Source: Paraphaeosphaeria minitans
Lineage: Eukaryota > Ascomycota > Dothideomycetes > Pleosporales > Didymosphaeriaceae
Direction of reading: 5' to 3'
Length of the DNA stretch: 64,000 nt
NCBI GenBank assembly: GCA_015832175.1
Contig: WJXW01000006.1
Location: forward strand, 2,294,001 to 2,358,000
Made by a program: the position numbers and the translations under genes. Below, in pieces: positions 47,070 through 58,280 of the stretch (positions are counted from its first letter, which is position 1; the number at the start of each line of letters is the position of its first letter). Under the pieces are notes generated by a model. That model made no database searches, had not been told where the DNA came from, and saw only the letters and a program-made list of their open reading frames with translations.

Positions 47070-50000
47070 GAGCTATTAAATAATAATAAGCTGTAATAGC
47101 TTTTTAGGGACCTTAACTAGATACATATTTAGGAATGTTTAAATCTAGATATATAGATTTTACAAGGGGGCACTAATTAACACCTAAATAACTAAAGGAG
47201 ATAAATGTTAGAGACTAGCTAAAACCTATAGAAATTTTACTTATCTATAAGCTAATGTTCTATTAGAAGGCAGCTTTAGCCTAGGAATTTAGTAAGATAA
47301 TAACTATTAGTAAGAATATTATACCTTTATACTAGATTTAGACTATCCTATATAAAGCCTAGTAGGTAAGAGGCTTTAACTGCCTAAAAAGGCTAGTGCC
47401 TGTGGTACACTAGATAATTTTAGATTAGATTAACTAAAAAGTCCTTAAAATATGTAATAGCTAATATCGAAACCCCTAGTTCCTAGTACTAAAGAAAGAT
47501 AAAGGGCACTAATTAATTAATAACGCCTAGTTCTATAATAAGGTTTTAGAAAGAGATGCTAATCTCCTACCCTTAGCTAATAAGTTTTTAGAGAGGATTA
47601 GAGGTAGAGTAATCTACTCTCTATTTAATCTATTTTTAGGGTTTAACTAGATATCGCTCTATATAGCCTTAAGAGATATAACAGCTTTCTAGACACCTAT
47701 AGGCTTTATAAGGCACTACACACTACTATAAGGTGTAATAAATTTACTAGGAGTTTTCTAGAGAGCTATATTAACAATCCTTTAAAGGTATTTCCCTAAT
47801 ACTTTACCCTTTATTAATAATATTGTATTAGCAGGACTAAAGTTAACCTATAAGAATAAAGAAGCCCTTCCTAGGGTACGCTAATTTGTGCTTAAATATA
47901 TTATATAGCTAGATAGGGTACTTACTAACCTAAAGAGGGCCTATACTACTATATTAGGAACAAAATCCTTCTAGGGAGTGAACTAAATAGAAATTATAGA
48001 ATATAAGGTATCCCCTAATAGCTAATCACCCTAAGACAAGAAAGTGGCTAAGATTCTATACTAGAAAGAATGCACAAATTAAGGAGAAGTCTAATAGTTT
48101 ATTAGGATTTACACTTACTATTACTAATAGATCTTCTACTTTTCTATTAAAGTAAAACCTTTATATATACTTACTAGGAAAGGCTAAGAATAGAAGTAGG
48201 GAGATTTTAAGCGCTAATTAATAAATATTCTAAAAGAGAGCATTACTACTGCACTAGTTCTAATAACTCTTAATTATAAATTAAGAAGGCAGATCTTTGT
48301 CTATATAGATATAAGTTTATAAGGAGGAGGAGCCTATATTAAGTAAGTAGGAGAGGATAAGAAGCGCTACCTAGTGCAGTTTAAAAGTACACTATAGTCT
48401 AAAGCAGAATTAAGGTAGTACTTAACTAAGCTTAAATATAAAGCGGTAGTATAGGCACTAAAGAAGTTTACGCTATACCTATATAGGACCTAATTTATTA
48501 TTAAAACAGATACGGCTACTCTAATTTCACAGCTTAACTAGTCTTCTACTAACCTCCCTAGATTAGTTATAAACTAATAGCTAGGTATAATACTACTATA
48601 GGACTTTGAAATTATCTATAGGCTAGGAAAACATAATATTGTTACTAATAGATTATTAAGGTACTCCTAACTAAAAGGATAGACAGCGCTAGAAGAATTA
48701 GAAGAAGACCTAGGTCCCTTTATAGACTATATAGTAGAGAAGCATAATAATAGCTTAGTGTTTACCTTATAAGAGGCCTAGATCCTTAGTAAAAACTTTT
48801 TAGAAGAATTAGAAGAGATAGCGAGGTTCTTACTATTTAGAAAAAGACCTAATAGGCTAATACCCTAGAAAAGCCGCCTTTTGTGGACAAAGAAGGCCTA
48901 AACCTTTTTTGTAAAAGCAAACCTACTATTTAAGAAGTTAACTTTAAATCTTACTATCTAAAGGGTAATTAATAACCTAGATATTTAAAAGGCACTTATT
49001 TAGGAGGTCTACTAGCACCTCTACTATAAAGGAATCTAGGCTATAAATGCTGCGATCTAGTTTTAGTTCTAGTAGAAGAGCTAGTTTAAGACAATTTAAA
49101 CTAAGCTAAAGAAATATACTATTTATGCTACAAAATAAGGTAATTAGATAGAGATAAGCCTTAAGATTAGTAACTCTAAGACCTTATTTAAACAATAGAC
49201 TATTAATATTACCTACATACTTATAAGTAAGCATTAGAAATCCTTTCTTGTTATTACTAGAGAATACGCTTTAGGATAGCCTAAAGCTAGAGCGCTTATT
49301 AGAGTAGATTTAGAAAGTGTTACAAAGTTCCTTTATAAGGATATTATCTATAGGTGGGGGGTGTTTCCTTAACTAAGTGTAGATAGGGGGCCTAAAAACA
49401 AATTAGTAGTTAAAGCACTAGCTAGACACTATAGAATACACTATATCTAAGCTTCCTCTTACAACTCTAAAGCTTAAAAACTAGTTAAACAAGGTTACTA
49501 ATTACTTATTACAGCGCTTATAAAGCTAGGAAATAATTAGAAGTGTAATTTACCTATAGTAGTATAGGCTAAGAGGGTTTTAATTTAACAAAGTATAGGG
49601 TTAGCACCTATAGAGATAATAACTAGTATTTAACCTATATTACCTATGAAGCTGGCAATTAAAAGCTGGCAGACCCTACTATAGTTAAAGGTAGAAAACT
49701 AATTAGATCTACTTGCCCTAAGGGCTAAGTAGTTAGAATAGACAGGCAATAAACTTTTAGAGGCACTATCTAGGTTAAGAAGAATGCGCCTTAAGGGAGC
49801 AGAGTAATAGGATTTTAGTAAAGCCTATTAATAAAACTTTTATAAAGGAGACCTAGTGCTAGTTTAGGATTTAATTAGGGCTATAGATAAGTTAATAGCC
49901 GCAAAAATAAAGGATTGCTAGCTAGACCCTTACTAAATCTCTATTAACTACCCTAGCTAGTTATATTACTAACTAGAAGAGCTTAATAGAGCTACATTCT

Positions 50001-50130
50001 AGTATATTATATATAGTAACTACCTTAAGCGCTTCTACTAGCACACTCTAGATAATAAAGCACAGGTACTAAGAAGAAGAATAAGGATTGTGCCTAAGGA
50101 CCTACTAATTAACTCTTAGACCCTACTACT
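47070..50130 (+). pseudogene. RT-RNase H-integrase relic of element D
   Basis: Plus strand: RT about 47,400-47,950, with LVLKKDKGH, LFNLFLGFN near 47,620 and the active-site box F-I-N-N-I-V near 47,811 (both catalytic Asp changed to Asn by TpG to TpA). RNase H is about 48,290-48,700, with VYIDISLQGGGAYI (D-A-S type start). Integrase is about 49,000-49,900, with INITYILISKHQKSFLVITR, then LSVDRGPKNK near 49,375 and SSYNSKAQKLVKQG near 49,460 (the D-x-G-x-E/F and E-R-x-x-x regions of Gypsy integrase). The frame is continuous except for TAG/TAA. Confidence 0.85.
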
Positions 50131-52405
50131 AAAGCTGCTAAAACTACTACGCTATTAAGAGGTTAAAGAGAAGGAGGAGTATAGTAATCCTAGCTTAGAA
50201 GTTAAGGATAGCCTTATAAGAACTAAAAGGGTAGAGTAGAAGAAGGAACTCTAATAAGCTATTATACTACCTATATAGACAAGAGGTAATTTACTAAAGA
50301 TAGTTATTTTAAAGAGAGTAGAAGTATTAGATTTTAATATAAACTAAAATATATCTACTTTAGAATCTAATATTATGTTAAACTAGCCTAATCCTTTCCT
50401 AATATAGAATTAGGAAAGCTAACTATAGGTAGTTAGTAAAAGAGAGAGAGAAAGGAAGGAAAAAGAAATAAAGAATACTTAGTTACTAGCTAAAGATATA
50501 TTAGGGCACTAATTATTATCCTCCTTATTATTAGCAGTAATATTATCTCTATAGTAGCAGCTAGACTAATAAGTATTTAGGGTTTAGGGCTTTATAGAGC
50601 TAAAGACCCTAGTTACTTTAGACTAAAGAAGAGATCTAGTATAATTTTAGGTAGCCTAATTAATAGACTACTAATAAGGTAAGAGAGAACTAGAATAAGA
50701 ATACTAAAAATAAGTAGACTAAGAAAATAGCTAAAGCTAAAAAGGAACATTCTCTCTAGTAAGAGAATCTAGGCGTATAGGTAATCTAGGACTAGGTAAT
50801 TTATAATTAGAGCTAGAATAAGAACCCCCTTAAGCTAGAGGACTAAAACCCTAAAATAATAAAGCACTACTAGGAGGAGACTAGAAAGAACCTCTAGAAG
50901 ACCTTTAGAAATAATTTTAAAGGGCTACTAAAGAAAGAGGACTATAGTTTATAGTAATAGTATATTAGAGTTCTATAGGCTCCCTAGGAATAGGAGTATT
51001 AAGGGCAGAAATAGCTTTAGAAGTGCGACTAGAAAGAGCTTAAGAGTAGGTTATACTAATAGAAAAGATATTAGCAGCTAAAATAATATTATTTATAAAA
51101 GGACTAGTACTAGGGTTAGCTAGCTTACCTAAAAGGAAAGAGATATTAGCTTAGGTAATAGGGAATTAAGACTAGAACTTATAATAAAAAGAGGAAGAGG
51201 TATAGTTACTATTTATCTAACACTTATTACACTCTCTCTAGTTTAGCAGCTTACCTTCTAGATAGGAAATATTATATTTACTACTAAAATAGAGCTTACT
51301 TTTTTTACTCTTATTCTAGTAGTAAGTGCAGTAATAGTTAATTAGAGAAGAAGAAGGAAAATAAGAGGAGGTAGTAGTATACTAGATACCTATATTAATG
51401 TTAGCATTATAGTATCTACGCTTTAATAGAGCCTCCCTAGTACTTAAGCTAAAGAACTTAGTAATAGTCTCTACTTTAGTATTACTAATATTAAAGTGCT
51501 AAATAGTAAAGTCTAAATAGCTATTATTCTTATAGACGCTAGCAGTGCGAAGAATAGAACCTAGAGTAACACTTTATATACCTAGGCTATAGATAAAGTA
51601 AGCTAGTTTACGTAGAAAATTATAGTTTACACACTAATTAGCTCTCGTCCTAACTAGAAAGGTTAGTAATAGGATGTAAAAGGTTTTTAAGATAATATAC
51701 GCTACTTAATAATATACTCCTTAGTAGACTTAAAAAGGTAGATAAAGAGGTCTGCCTTTATATTACTAGTAAGGCTACGCTTATTTAGGTTATTACTACC
51801 CTTTCTGCTACTAGCACTAGAAGTAGCTATTCTACTTAGGGTATAGTTAACTACAGCTATAACTATAGTAGAGTTGTTAAATAGGTATTAGAAGGACTAA
51901 AAGAGAGGAAGGAGAAGAGTAAGGGTTAGAAGAAGGATAGAGTAAAAGAAATCTTAAAGTTATATACCTTAAAGACTAACCGTAGGCCACCTAAGCGGCT
52001 TAGTAGAAGTGTTTATAAAAGAATATTACTATAATATTACTATTAACATACTAAGAGGTCTACAAACAACTTTAATTATAGGGATATAAGTAGTAAATAG
52101 GCGATAGGTTAGTAGTTAGGATAATTAGGCACAGTTAGTTAGCTAGAGGCTAAGGTAAAATTATAGGCCTAGAATTAGGCTAACGCTACGTCGCTGCCTA
52201 ATATATAAAGAAGTTAATAAATAACTTTAATTATAAGGACATAAGCAGCAGATAGGCGATAGGTTAGTAGGTAAGATAATTAGGTAAAAGTGGCTAGCTA
52301 AGGATTAAGGAAATTATAGGTCTAGAAGGTGACTACTAATAAGGTGTTAAAAGGGTGGTAAGGTAGTAGGCTTAAGGGACTAAGCCTAGAAGAGAGGGAG
52401 GAAAA
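50131..52405 (+). other. Polyprotein tail and 3' region of element D
   Basis: After integrase the plus frame stays coding-like, rich in Q, E, L and K, to about 51,170. It then passes into about 1.2 kb without a recognised domain. Around 51,900-52,020 a basic stretch reads TNRRPPKRLSRS, which is AT-hook-like at best. The region ends in a purine tract before the 3' LTR. A separate downstream ORF is possible but not demonstrable. Confidence 0.4.
52066..52330 (+). repeat. Two direct copies of about 110 bp in the 3' region of D
   Basis: Segments at about 52,066-52,175 and 52,219-52,330 share ACTTTAATTATA, then GGCGATAGGTTAGTAG, then ATTATAGG(C/T)CTAGAA in the same order. The period is about 153 bases, with differences mainly of RIP type plus small indels. 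Confidence 0.75.
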
Positions 52406-52640
52406 TGTAGTGTAAAGGTTAGCCTATAATAGAGAATTAGAGAAACATAGGGCTAATTAGCTATTATTTAAAATAGCTAATTAAGGAATAGACAAAGAAA
52501 GAGAGCGCGAACTAGACAAGACATAAGAAGACCTAATAGATAATTAGAGTAGTTGGATTTGTATAATAGATTTTAGATAGGATGACTTAACTTATTCTTT
52601 TATATTCCTCACTTAAGGCAAACGCACCTACAACACCACA
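52406..52640 (+). repeat. 3' LTR of element D
   Basis: This 235-bp LTR runs from TGTAGTGTAAAGG to ACAACACCACA. It marks the right edge of the repeat block. Confidence 0.92.
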
Positions 52641-53329
52641 ATATATATAAACTTAATTTATAACTAATTCATAACATTTTAAAACTGTATAGTATTATAA
52701 AATTTCTAATCTAGGATGTTTCAAGCCTAAGTTTCCACTATAAAATCGTAAAACCTAATACTCTACTAGATAGGAAAAGTAGTAATTAAATTCCTAATTA
52801 TAATAAGAGGTAATATTATTACAGGGCTAATACCTTAGAGACGTGAATAATATGTAGAGTCTATAAAATAAGACTATCCTAGAATGTAGATTATAGAGAT
52901 ACATTTTATATACCATAGACCTTGCTTCTAGAGGTATTTATCATGAGCCAACTAAGCAACTTTTCGTGGACTAGCAATGTATTTTAAATAAATATGCACC
53001 TTATTAGAGCTGAAGAAATACTTCCACGTTATGTTTTAGAAACTTACAGAAGGATGGTTCAAAGCTAATAAATGAGCTTAAAATTATGTTCAAGAGAAGC
53101 CCTCTAAGGTAAAATCTAAACACTTAAGTTTCAACAGTAGAAGGTTGTTCTTTATACTGTCTCACTTCGTTTGTCATTCGTCACGAGCAAAAAGACAAAT
53201 AGGATATACGTTTGAAAACTCATCTCGAAGACCATAACTGCGTGAATCTCGTTCACCACTCAATTTTACACACCGCGTCCTTGAATCCCCATGTGACAAG
53301 GACCTACTAACACAGCTGGCTTATCAACA
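52641..53329. other. Transition zone between RIPped block and gene region
   Basis: These are about 690 bases with no gene. Base composition changes gradually: AT-rich and RIP-like to about 52,870, then CpA/TpG return (for example 52,940-53,000), and GC content becomes normal by 53,270. The last part should hold the 3' UTR of the membrane protein gene. Confidence 0.6.
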
Positions 53330-55536
53330 TCACTTCCGTCCCTCTCCGTTGCCATCCTTCCGCCCCACCTCGCTAGGACTTTCAAGCACCAAGGTCTCAT
53401 CCGTACCCACCCTCCTCACAGCATCCACCTCCTCCACGTGTATCGAAGGCTTCTTCTTTCCCCCCACCCCCTCCGTCTCCGCTGGCGCATCCGTCGCTAA
53501 CGAACACCAATGCCTCGTCGTCGGCACCGCATTGTCGGCACCCTCCCACTCCTCCATCTCAGCAAGCACCAAAGTCTTCTTATGCACCTGCAACAATCCA
53601 TCCTCAACCCACGCATCCACGCCCCTATGCTGCGCCTTCCTGCGCCGCTGGAAGCACCGAATCATGCTCTCCAGAAAGACATTCGCGAGGATGATCAGCG
53701 TGCCCAGACCCACTGTCAGCGCAAGCCCATACGTGTTGATGCTGCTAAATTGCCCGCTTGTCCTCGCTCTAATCATGCTGCATAAGTTCCGGTAGTTGCT
53801 GTCCGGCACGACGAGAAATTGCTTCGCGGCTGGTGACGAGGGCCCGCGCGCGTAGTCGACAATGATGCGTTGGATCTCGGTGAGCACGCGATTGTGCATG
53901 TCTTGCAGCTCGACGACCCACTGGTTCCTCGGGAGCGGCATTTGCACGCCGTCGTTGCTTGTGTCGTCGGCGAGGAGCTGGATGGGCTGGAGGATGATGG
54001 CGTTGTTGGCGTACATGGCATTGATGAGAAGGTCCATGATGGCAGACTGCATGGGCGTGAAGTCGAGGTCGAATTTTGCGGCTGCGGTGGCGGGAACGAT
54101 GCCGGAGAGGGAAGTGCATGCGTTGGGTGCGTCGCTTTTCTTGGGATTGCAAAATTGAAATTGCTCCACGCAGCCCAGAGGCGAGAGAAGGTGGTCGCTG
54201 AAGTAGTATGTGCGGTTCAGAGGCCCAGGATTGGCGCGGTGGGCCGAGAACCAAGGGTCGTCGACGGGTTTGGCGAAGTTAACTGCATGTGCAGCAAGGA
54301 ACATCAAGTATATGTCTCCATCTGTGGTATTAAACTCCTTGCGCGGTATAAATGATGAAGAGCTTGGGAAAGGCAGGCGTGAATCGAGGCGGTAATATCG
54401 CTGTGTTCTAAGTCGATCTGATCAGTGTAATACACCAAAAGGCCTCGGAATGCAGAAAGATCACATACACCATCGAGTAGCCCGTGAACCCGTTGGACAA
54501 GCGGTTGGTATTGTCACTGTCTGCCTCTGCAACATAGTCCGTATCGTTGTACCAGGGTATCGTACCCCAGTTCCATTTGATGCGGTACTCGTCCTCACCC
54601 ATCGGACCGGTAGTGTTCTCCGTGGTCGTCCACAGATCAGGCCGAAGAGGTGCACATGTAGTGACTTTGCGAAAGTGAATGTTGTCCTTACGCGTGTTGA
54701 CCCCGAGCACGTCGTTTGTGTCCATATTGCCGGTGTCCATTTGCAAGTTCTCGGTCCCATAGATACAAGTCTGGTTGTCGAATGGACATGACGCATTCGT
54801 GTGAGAGGTGTAAGGGATCGCTTTGGTTGTGAAAGCTTCGCACATAGGCGAGCTGGAATCTCCAGTGGTGTTATAACAGGCGCGGGCGTAGATGCGACCG
54901 AACTCCGTGACACCGCCGATATATTTGGCATTCTCAATCATGAAGTCGTTGTCGCTTGCCTTTACAGTATCCGCGTCTGGGACCTCCCAGATCCCGCATT
55001 CTACTCCTGTCAGCTTTCATGCAGACGTCGAGATTGTTACGTTGGGTCAACTTGCCATCGCCCCTCAACAGGATATCCACCTTGCTGGTCTCCATGATGT
55101 TGGAAGACAGGATGCCCGTGGCAGTCAGAAGAACCATGAACACCAACGGCACAAAGATGGGCAACCCGCTCATCCTCCACCACGCCTTCTTCTCTTTCTT
55201 GTGGCCCTTGACATGTCGCCATGCCCACGCGATGCGAGTAAGCGTCCACAGCGTTTGGCCCGGCGATCCATTGTTCCGGATGGACATGTCCTGCTGATAC
55301 CTCAGAGCAGCATTGTACTTCTGCCGACCGGAAAGCCGTAGCTGGTACCAAAGGAACGCGGCGATGCCCCAGAGATGCTGACCAGCGAACTGCACGAAGA
55401 GAGCAAGGAAGGCAACGAGGATGACGCCATTGCTAGATGAGATTGTAATGTTGGTCCCCTTGATCGAGCCCTTGGAGGCGTCTTTCCAGGAGCCGATGAA
55501 GACGTCGGCGTACGAGACATCAGCCGGCGAAGCCAT
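53330..55536 (-). CDS. Fungal membrane protein of unknown function, three exons
   Basis: The minus-strand gene reads as join of 55,041-55,536, 54,469-55,006 and 53,330-54,407 (703 residues). The start at 55,536 has good context (CACAATGGC). Intron 2 (54,408-54,468) is a standard GTATGT...CTTAG intron. Intron 1 is inferred as 55,007-55,040 (GTAAC...CTGACAG, 34 bases); this keeps frame but is very short, so the exact borders are uncertain. The protein has hydrophobic segments at about residues 37-65, 126-144 and 571-591. The large stretch between the last two carries many N-glycosylation sites (YNTTG, HTNAS, DNQT, ENTTG, YNDTD, LNRTY) and scattered Cys, so it is probably extracellular or lumenal. 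The last 110 residues are acidic and cytosolic-looking. I recall similar uncharacterised ascomycete proteins but no function. Confidence 0.8.
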
Positions 55537-56814
55537 TGTGTACAAAATTGAAGAAGCACACGAAGCACCCAGCGCTGCTTATCGCGGCCTTATGATCATA
55601 TATCCCGCGCTCCATCCCCCGATATCTCCCAGACCCCAGTACCATGTCCCACATGTAGTAAGCCTCGTATTTGCCCGACAACGGCATCTCCAAGGGCTTG
55701 GGCTGGGTCGAATTGTTTCGTCGAAACACATCTTTCAGCTGTAGTCGCCCTGGGCTGCAGTAGGTAGGGTTGGTCTAGCCTAATGTCGTCCCTGCCTCCG
55801 CTCGCGTGCAACGACAGGTTAATCAACTCCACCGCCACCCATTGGCCCGCCAAATATACCTAGGGCAGGCGGCGCCAACCCAAGTACGTCTTAATGAAAA
55901 GAAGGCAACGGCTTGTGTAAGACGGGGTCGCTTTAAGGTTATTTTCGCCCCACCTCGCATCGGCTTACATGGTCTTTGATATCGCATCCTTGGCCGTTTG
56001 TTGTCTCGTCACACCACCACCAGCCTGGACCTTGGTCGAGATAGGGGCCAAAATGAAATGTTGGAATCTTGAGTCGCTGTGGGACGGGGCCATGCAATCG
56101 AGTAGCTGCAGGTGGTTTTCTGATGGGTGATTGGGCGGATCGCGGGTCGAATCACCACAGGGAAGAGAACGCTGGTATCTCAATGACGCGAACCGGAGAG
56201 CTCCTGGCCCCCTCAGCTGTAAACCCTATGCCGCCTCCAGCACGCCCGTCGAACCACCCACGTTGTCACTATTTGAGAGTCTGGTCGATGCTGTCAAAGT
56301 CAGCCTGACGTACCGTGGCAGATGTAGCGCAAGTCCAACGTATGCATCCGCGTAGCACACATTTGGCACCCCTAAAAAAGCCGCCATGACCGATGGCGTA
56401 GCTAGACGTCGGAGAATTGCGTCCTTCGAACTGTGCACCGATTCTCCAGTGGACGGCAGGAACCGATCTCACCTCAGCCGCATGCACCCGGCAATCATCC
56501 ACACCCAGCGCTTCGCATCCCCTGCGTGGGTCAGGGCCATGGGGCTGAAAGAAGACGCTCTTGCATGTGATTGTGTGATTGTTGGGCGACGTCGACTGCT
56601 CGTCGCTCCCACATTAGTCCTGTCGAACGAAGTTCCCGTAGACAAACCGATCAGAAGACCAATCACTCACTCTCCCATCTTCACATGGCCTGCGCTTTCG
56701 TGGGGGTTGAGGATGGCTGGGCGGCGTCTATGTTAGGTGAAATGGATAAAGAAAGAATAGCTGCAGGTACGCAAATTCAGTGGAGGTAGAAGCTCCCAAG
56801 TGCTGATAGATAAC

Positions 56815-56842
56815 GCTCGCGGGTATCGCCCGACCCGCGAGC
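56815..56842. promoter_or_regulatory. Perfect 10-bp GC-rich inverted repeat
   Basis: GCTCGCGGGT and its exact complement ACCCGCGAGC flank an 8-base loop (ATCGCCCG). Inside are CGGG and CCCG half-sites facing each other, a layout that zinc-cluster regulators can bind. There is no direct evidence of binding. Confidence 0.35.
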
Positions 56843-57118
56843 TGGAGTCTCTTTGCCTCGAGTGCTGCGTTGTTAGTTCAGTGTAGGTACTGAATGAGTG
56901 AAGTGGGATGTCGGGGTACACAACGCTAGATTGCGAGCGACATACACTTCTCGTTCCCATCTCTGTAAAGTATACGTGAGCGGAATATCAGCACGGAATC
57001 CTACAGGGGACCATATATAATTTCGATTCTTTCCGGTGTAGCAGTGATACAATACAAGTCGTGGAGCGGAGTGAAAGCTATGCAGGCAGCCGCTCTCGCA
57101 AGCCATGCCAAACTCACA

Positions 57119-57142
57119 ATCCAACCAACCAACCAACCAACC
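57119..57142. repeat. (CCAA)n microsatellite
   Basis: About six tandem CCAA units, between two genes. Confidence 0.9.
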
Positions 57143-57339
57143 AGTCTCTACAACCACCCCCGTCTATTAGCGCCATTCGATCTAAACACATTTCTCTCCC
57201 TCAATCCACACCCTCGCTGCCAATCAGGTAAATACTCGCGTACAATGCATTCGCTTCGCTTTACTTGCCAACCGGAACTACCCTGCCTGATGTCATACCC
57301 TCAGCTGGATCCAAGGCAAGCAGAGGAGAATGAGGCAGT

Positions 57340-58280
57340 CTATTTCGTACCGTTGGTGTCGGCCATCTTGGTGTCGGCGTAGGTCTTGGCGGTGAACTGC
57401 TTGTTGCCCTCGGGGGTGGCCTTGATGGTGGAGTCGCCTGGGTTCCAGTTGGCGGGGCAGACTTCGCCGTACTTGTCGGTGAACTGGAAGGCGTCGATGA
57501 GGCGGAGCGTTTCGTCGACGGAGCGGCCAACGGGGAGGTCGTTGATGGTGATCTGTGGGGGGTGGTCAGTCCGTTGCGGTTGTTGTGCAGGTGCTTGCAA
57601 GAGAGTGAGGAGTGCTGCTTCTTTCCACTTGCAAGGCCGGAGCAAGAGTACTTACCTGCCGCACGATGCCATGGGGATCGATGATAAACAGGCCGCGCAG
57701 GGCAATGCCGTCCTCCTCAATCAGCACTCCGTAGTCCTTGCTGAGCTGGTGGTTCTTGTCGCTCAGCAGCGGGATGTCGATCTTGCCGAGGCCGCCATCC
57801 CTCCTGCTCGCGTTGGTCCACGCCAGCAGGCTGTACTCGGAGTCGGTGGAGGCGAAGACGACCTTTGTGTTGCGGGCCTCGAAGTCGGCGGCGCGCTCGC
57901 TGAAGGCGATGATCTCGGTGGGGCACACAAAGGTCCAGGCCATGGGCACGAAGCCCAGGACGAGCCATTGCTTGGTCGAGGTGAATTGGGTGAGGGAGAG
58001 GTCTGCGGGCGGACGTCAGTACGGTGTGGTGGCACGGCGGGCGTGGGCGTGGGCGTGGGCGTGGAATGGAGCTAGAGCTAGGGCTAGATAGGCTAGGTAG
58101 GTAGGCACCTAGGCAGGTAGGTACCTAGGTAGGTAGTCAGGTAGGTAGGTAGGGCTGTGATACTGGCGGGAGCGTGGTGGTTGGCGTGCCTTCAAAGGTG
58201 CCATCGACGACGGCAGTGCCGCTGAATGGCGGTGCAGGCTTCTGGACCCGCGCCTTGGGTGTGTAGGTGGCAAAGGCCAT
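57340..58280 (-). CDS. Typical 2-Cys peroxiredoxin (thioredoxin peroxidase), three exons
   Basis: Exons 58,190-58,280, 57,656-58,002 and 57,340-57,552 give 216 residues. The enzyme reduces hydrogen peroxide and alkyl peroxides with electrons from thioredoxin, normally in the cytosol; no signal peptide is seen. The peroxidatic Cys57 lies in [12 protein letters not shown] (P50, T54, C57 form the PxxxTxxC site), and the resolving Cys178 lies in [12 protein letters not shown] at 100-103, one of the two motifs of over-oxidation-sensitive eukaryotic enzymes, is present; the YF motif at the C-terminus is not seen, and the protein ends in a short polar tail. Intron 2 (57,553-57,655) is GTAAGT...CACAG. 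Intron 1 (58,003-58,189) must start with GC (AAG/GCACGC) to keep frame and family alignment (FE-D-LSLTQF). It contains GGCGTG and TAGG repeats. Confidence 0.95.
58023..58155. repeat. Simple repeats inside peroxiredoxin intron 1
   Basis: GGCGTG units (about 58,039-58,063) are followed by GCTAGA-type units and a long AGGT/TAGG run (about 58,086-58,153). Both lie in the intron, so its length is likely variable between strains. Confidence 0.85.

Larger units (their letters stand above)
22397..52640 (+). mobile_element. Large Gypsy element D, split by E/F and B
   Basis: D's own parts are 22,397-25,859, 39,775-40,355 and 47,070-52,640, about 9.6 kb, on the plus strand. It is bounded by 235-bp LTRs starting TGTAGTGT and ending ACACCACA (left copy ACACTATA). 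A purine tract (AGAGAGGGAGGAAAA) precedes the 3' LTR. Gag and protease lie before the E insertion, the protease-RT linker lies in the island between E and B, and RT, RNase H and integrase lie after B. The reading frame resumes in register at both joins. It is a different Gypsy lineage from A/B/E/I. I could not find a matching target duplication (left flank TGTAT, right ATATA). Confidence 0.88.
55537..57339. other. Intergenic region between membrane protein and peroxiredoxin genes
   Basis: These 1.8 kb hold the promoter of the membrane protein gene (right of 55,536) and, at the right end, the 3' UTR of the peroxiredoxin gene. Short open frames occur on both strands, but none has a recognisable domain, a coding-like composition or splice signals that extend it. 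A GC-rich perfect hairpin at 56,815-56,842 and a CCAA microsatellite at 57,119-57,142 are the only structured features I see. Confidence 0.6.

Noticed and set aside
53349..54355. Several plus-strand and alternative minus-strand open frames
   Set aside because: They overlap exon 3 of the membrane protein gene; GC-rich coding DNA gives such shadows, and none has a recognisable domain.
56090..56160. tRNA-like stretch with GGGTCGAATC
   Set aside because: The T-loop lacks a base and no matching acceptor or anticodon stem can be drawn.
55965..56502. Short overlapping open frames on both strands in the intergenic region
   Set aside because: No domain, no splice-extended continuation, and similar lengths on both strands, as expected by chance in GC-balanced DNA.
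57386..58075. 229-codon plus-strand open frame
   Set aside because: It lies antisense to the peroxiredoxin exons and covers both an intron and coding exons; it shows no domain.
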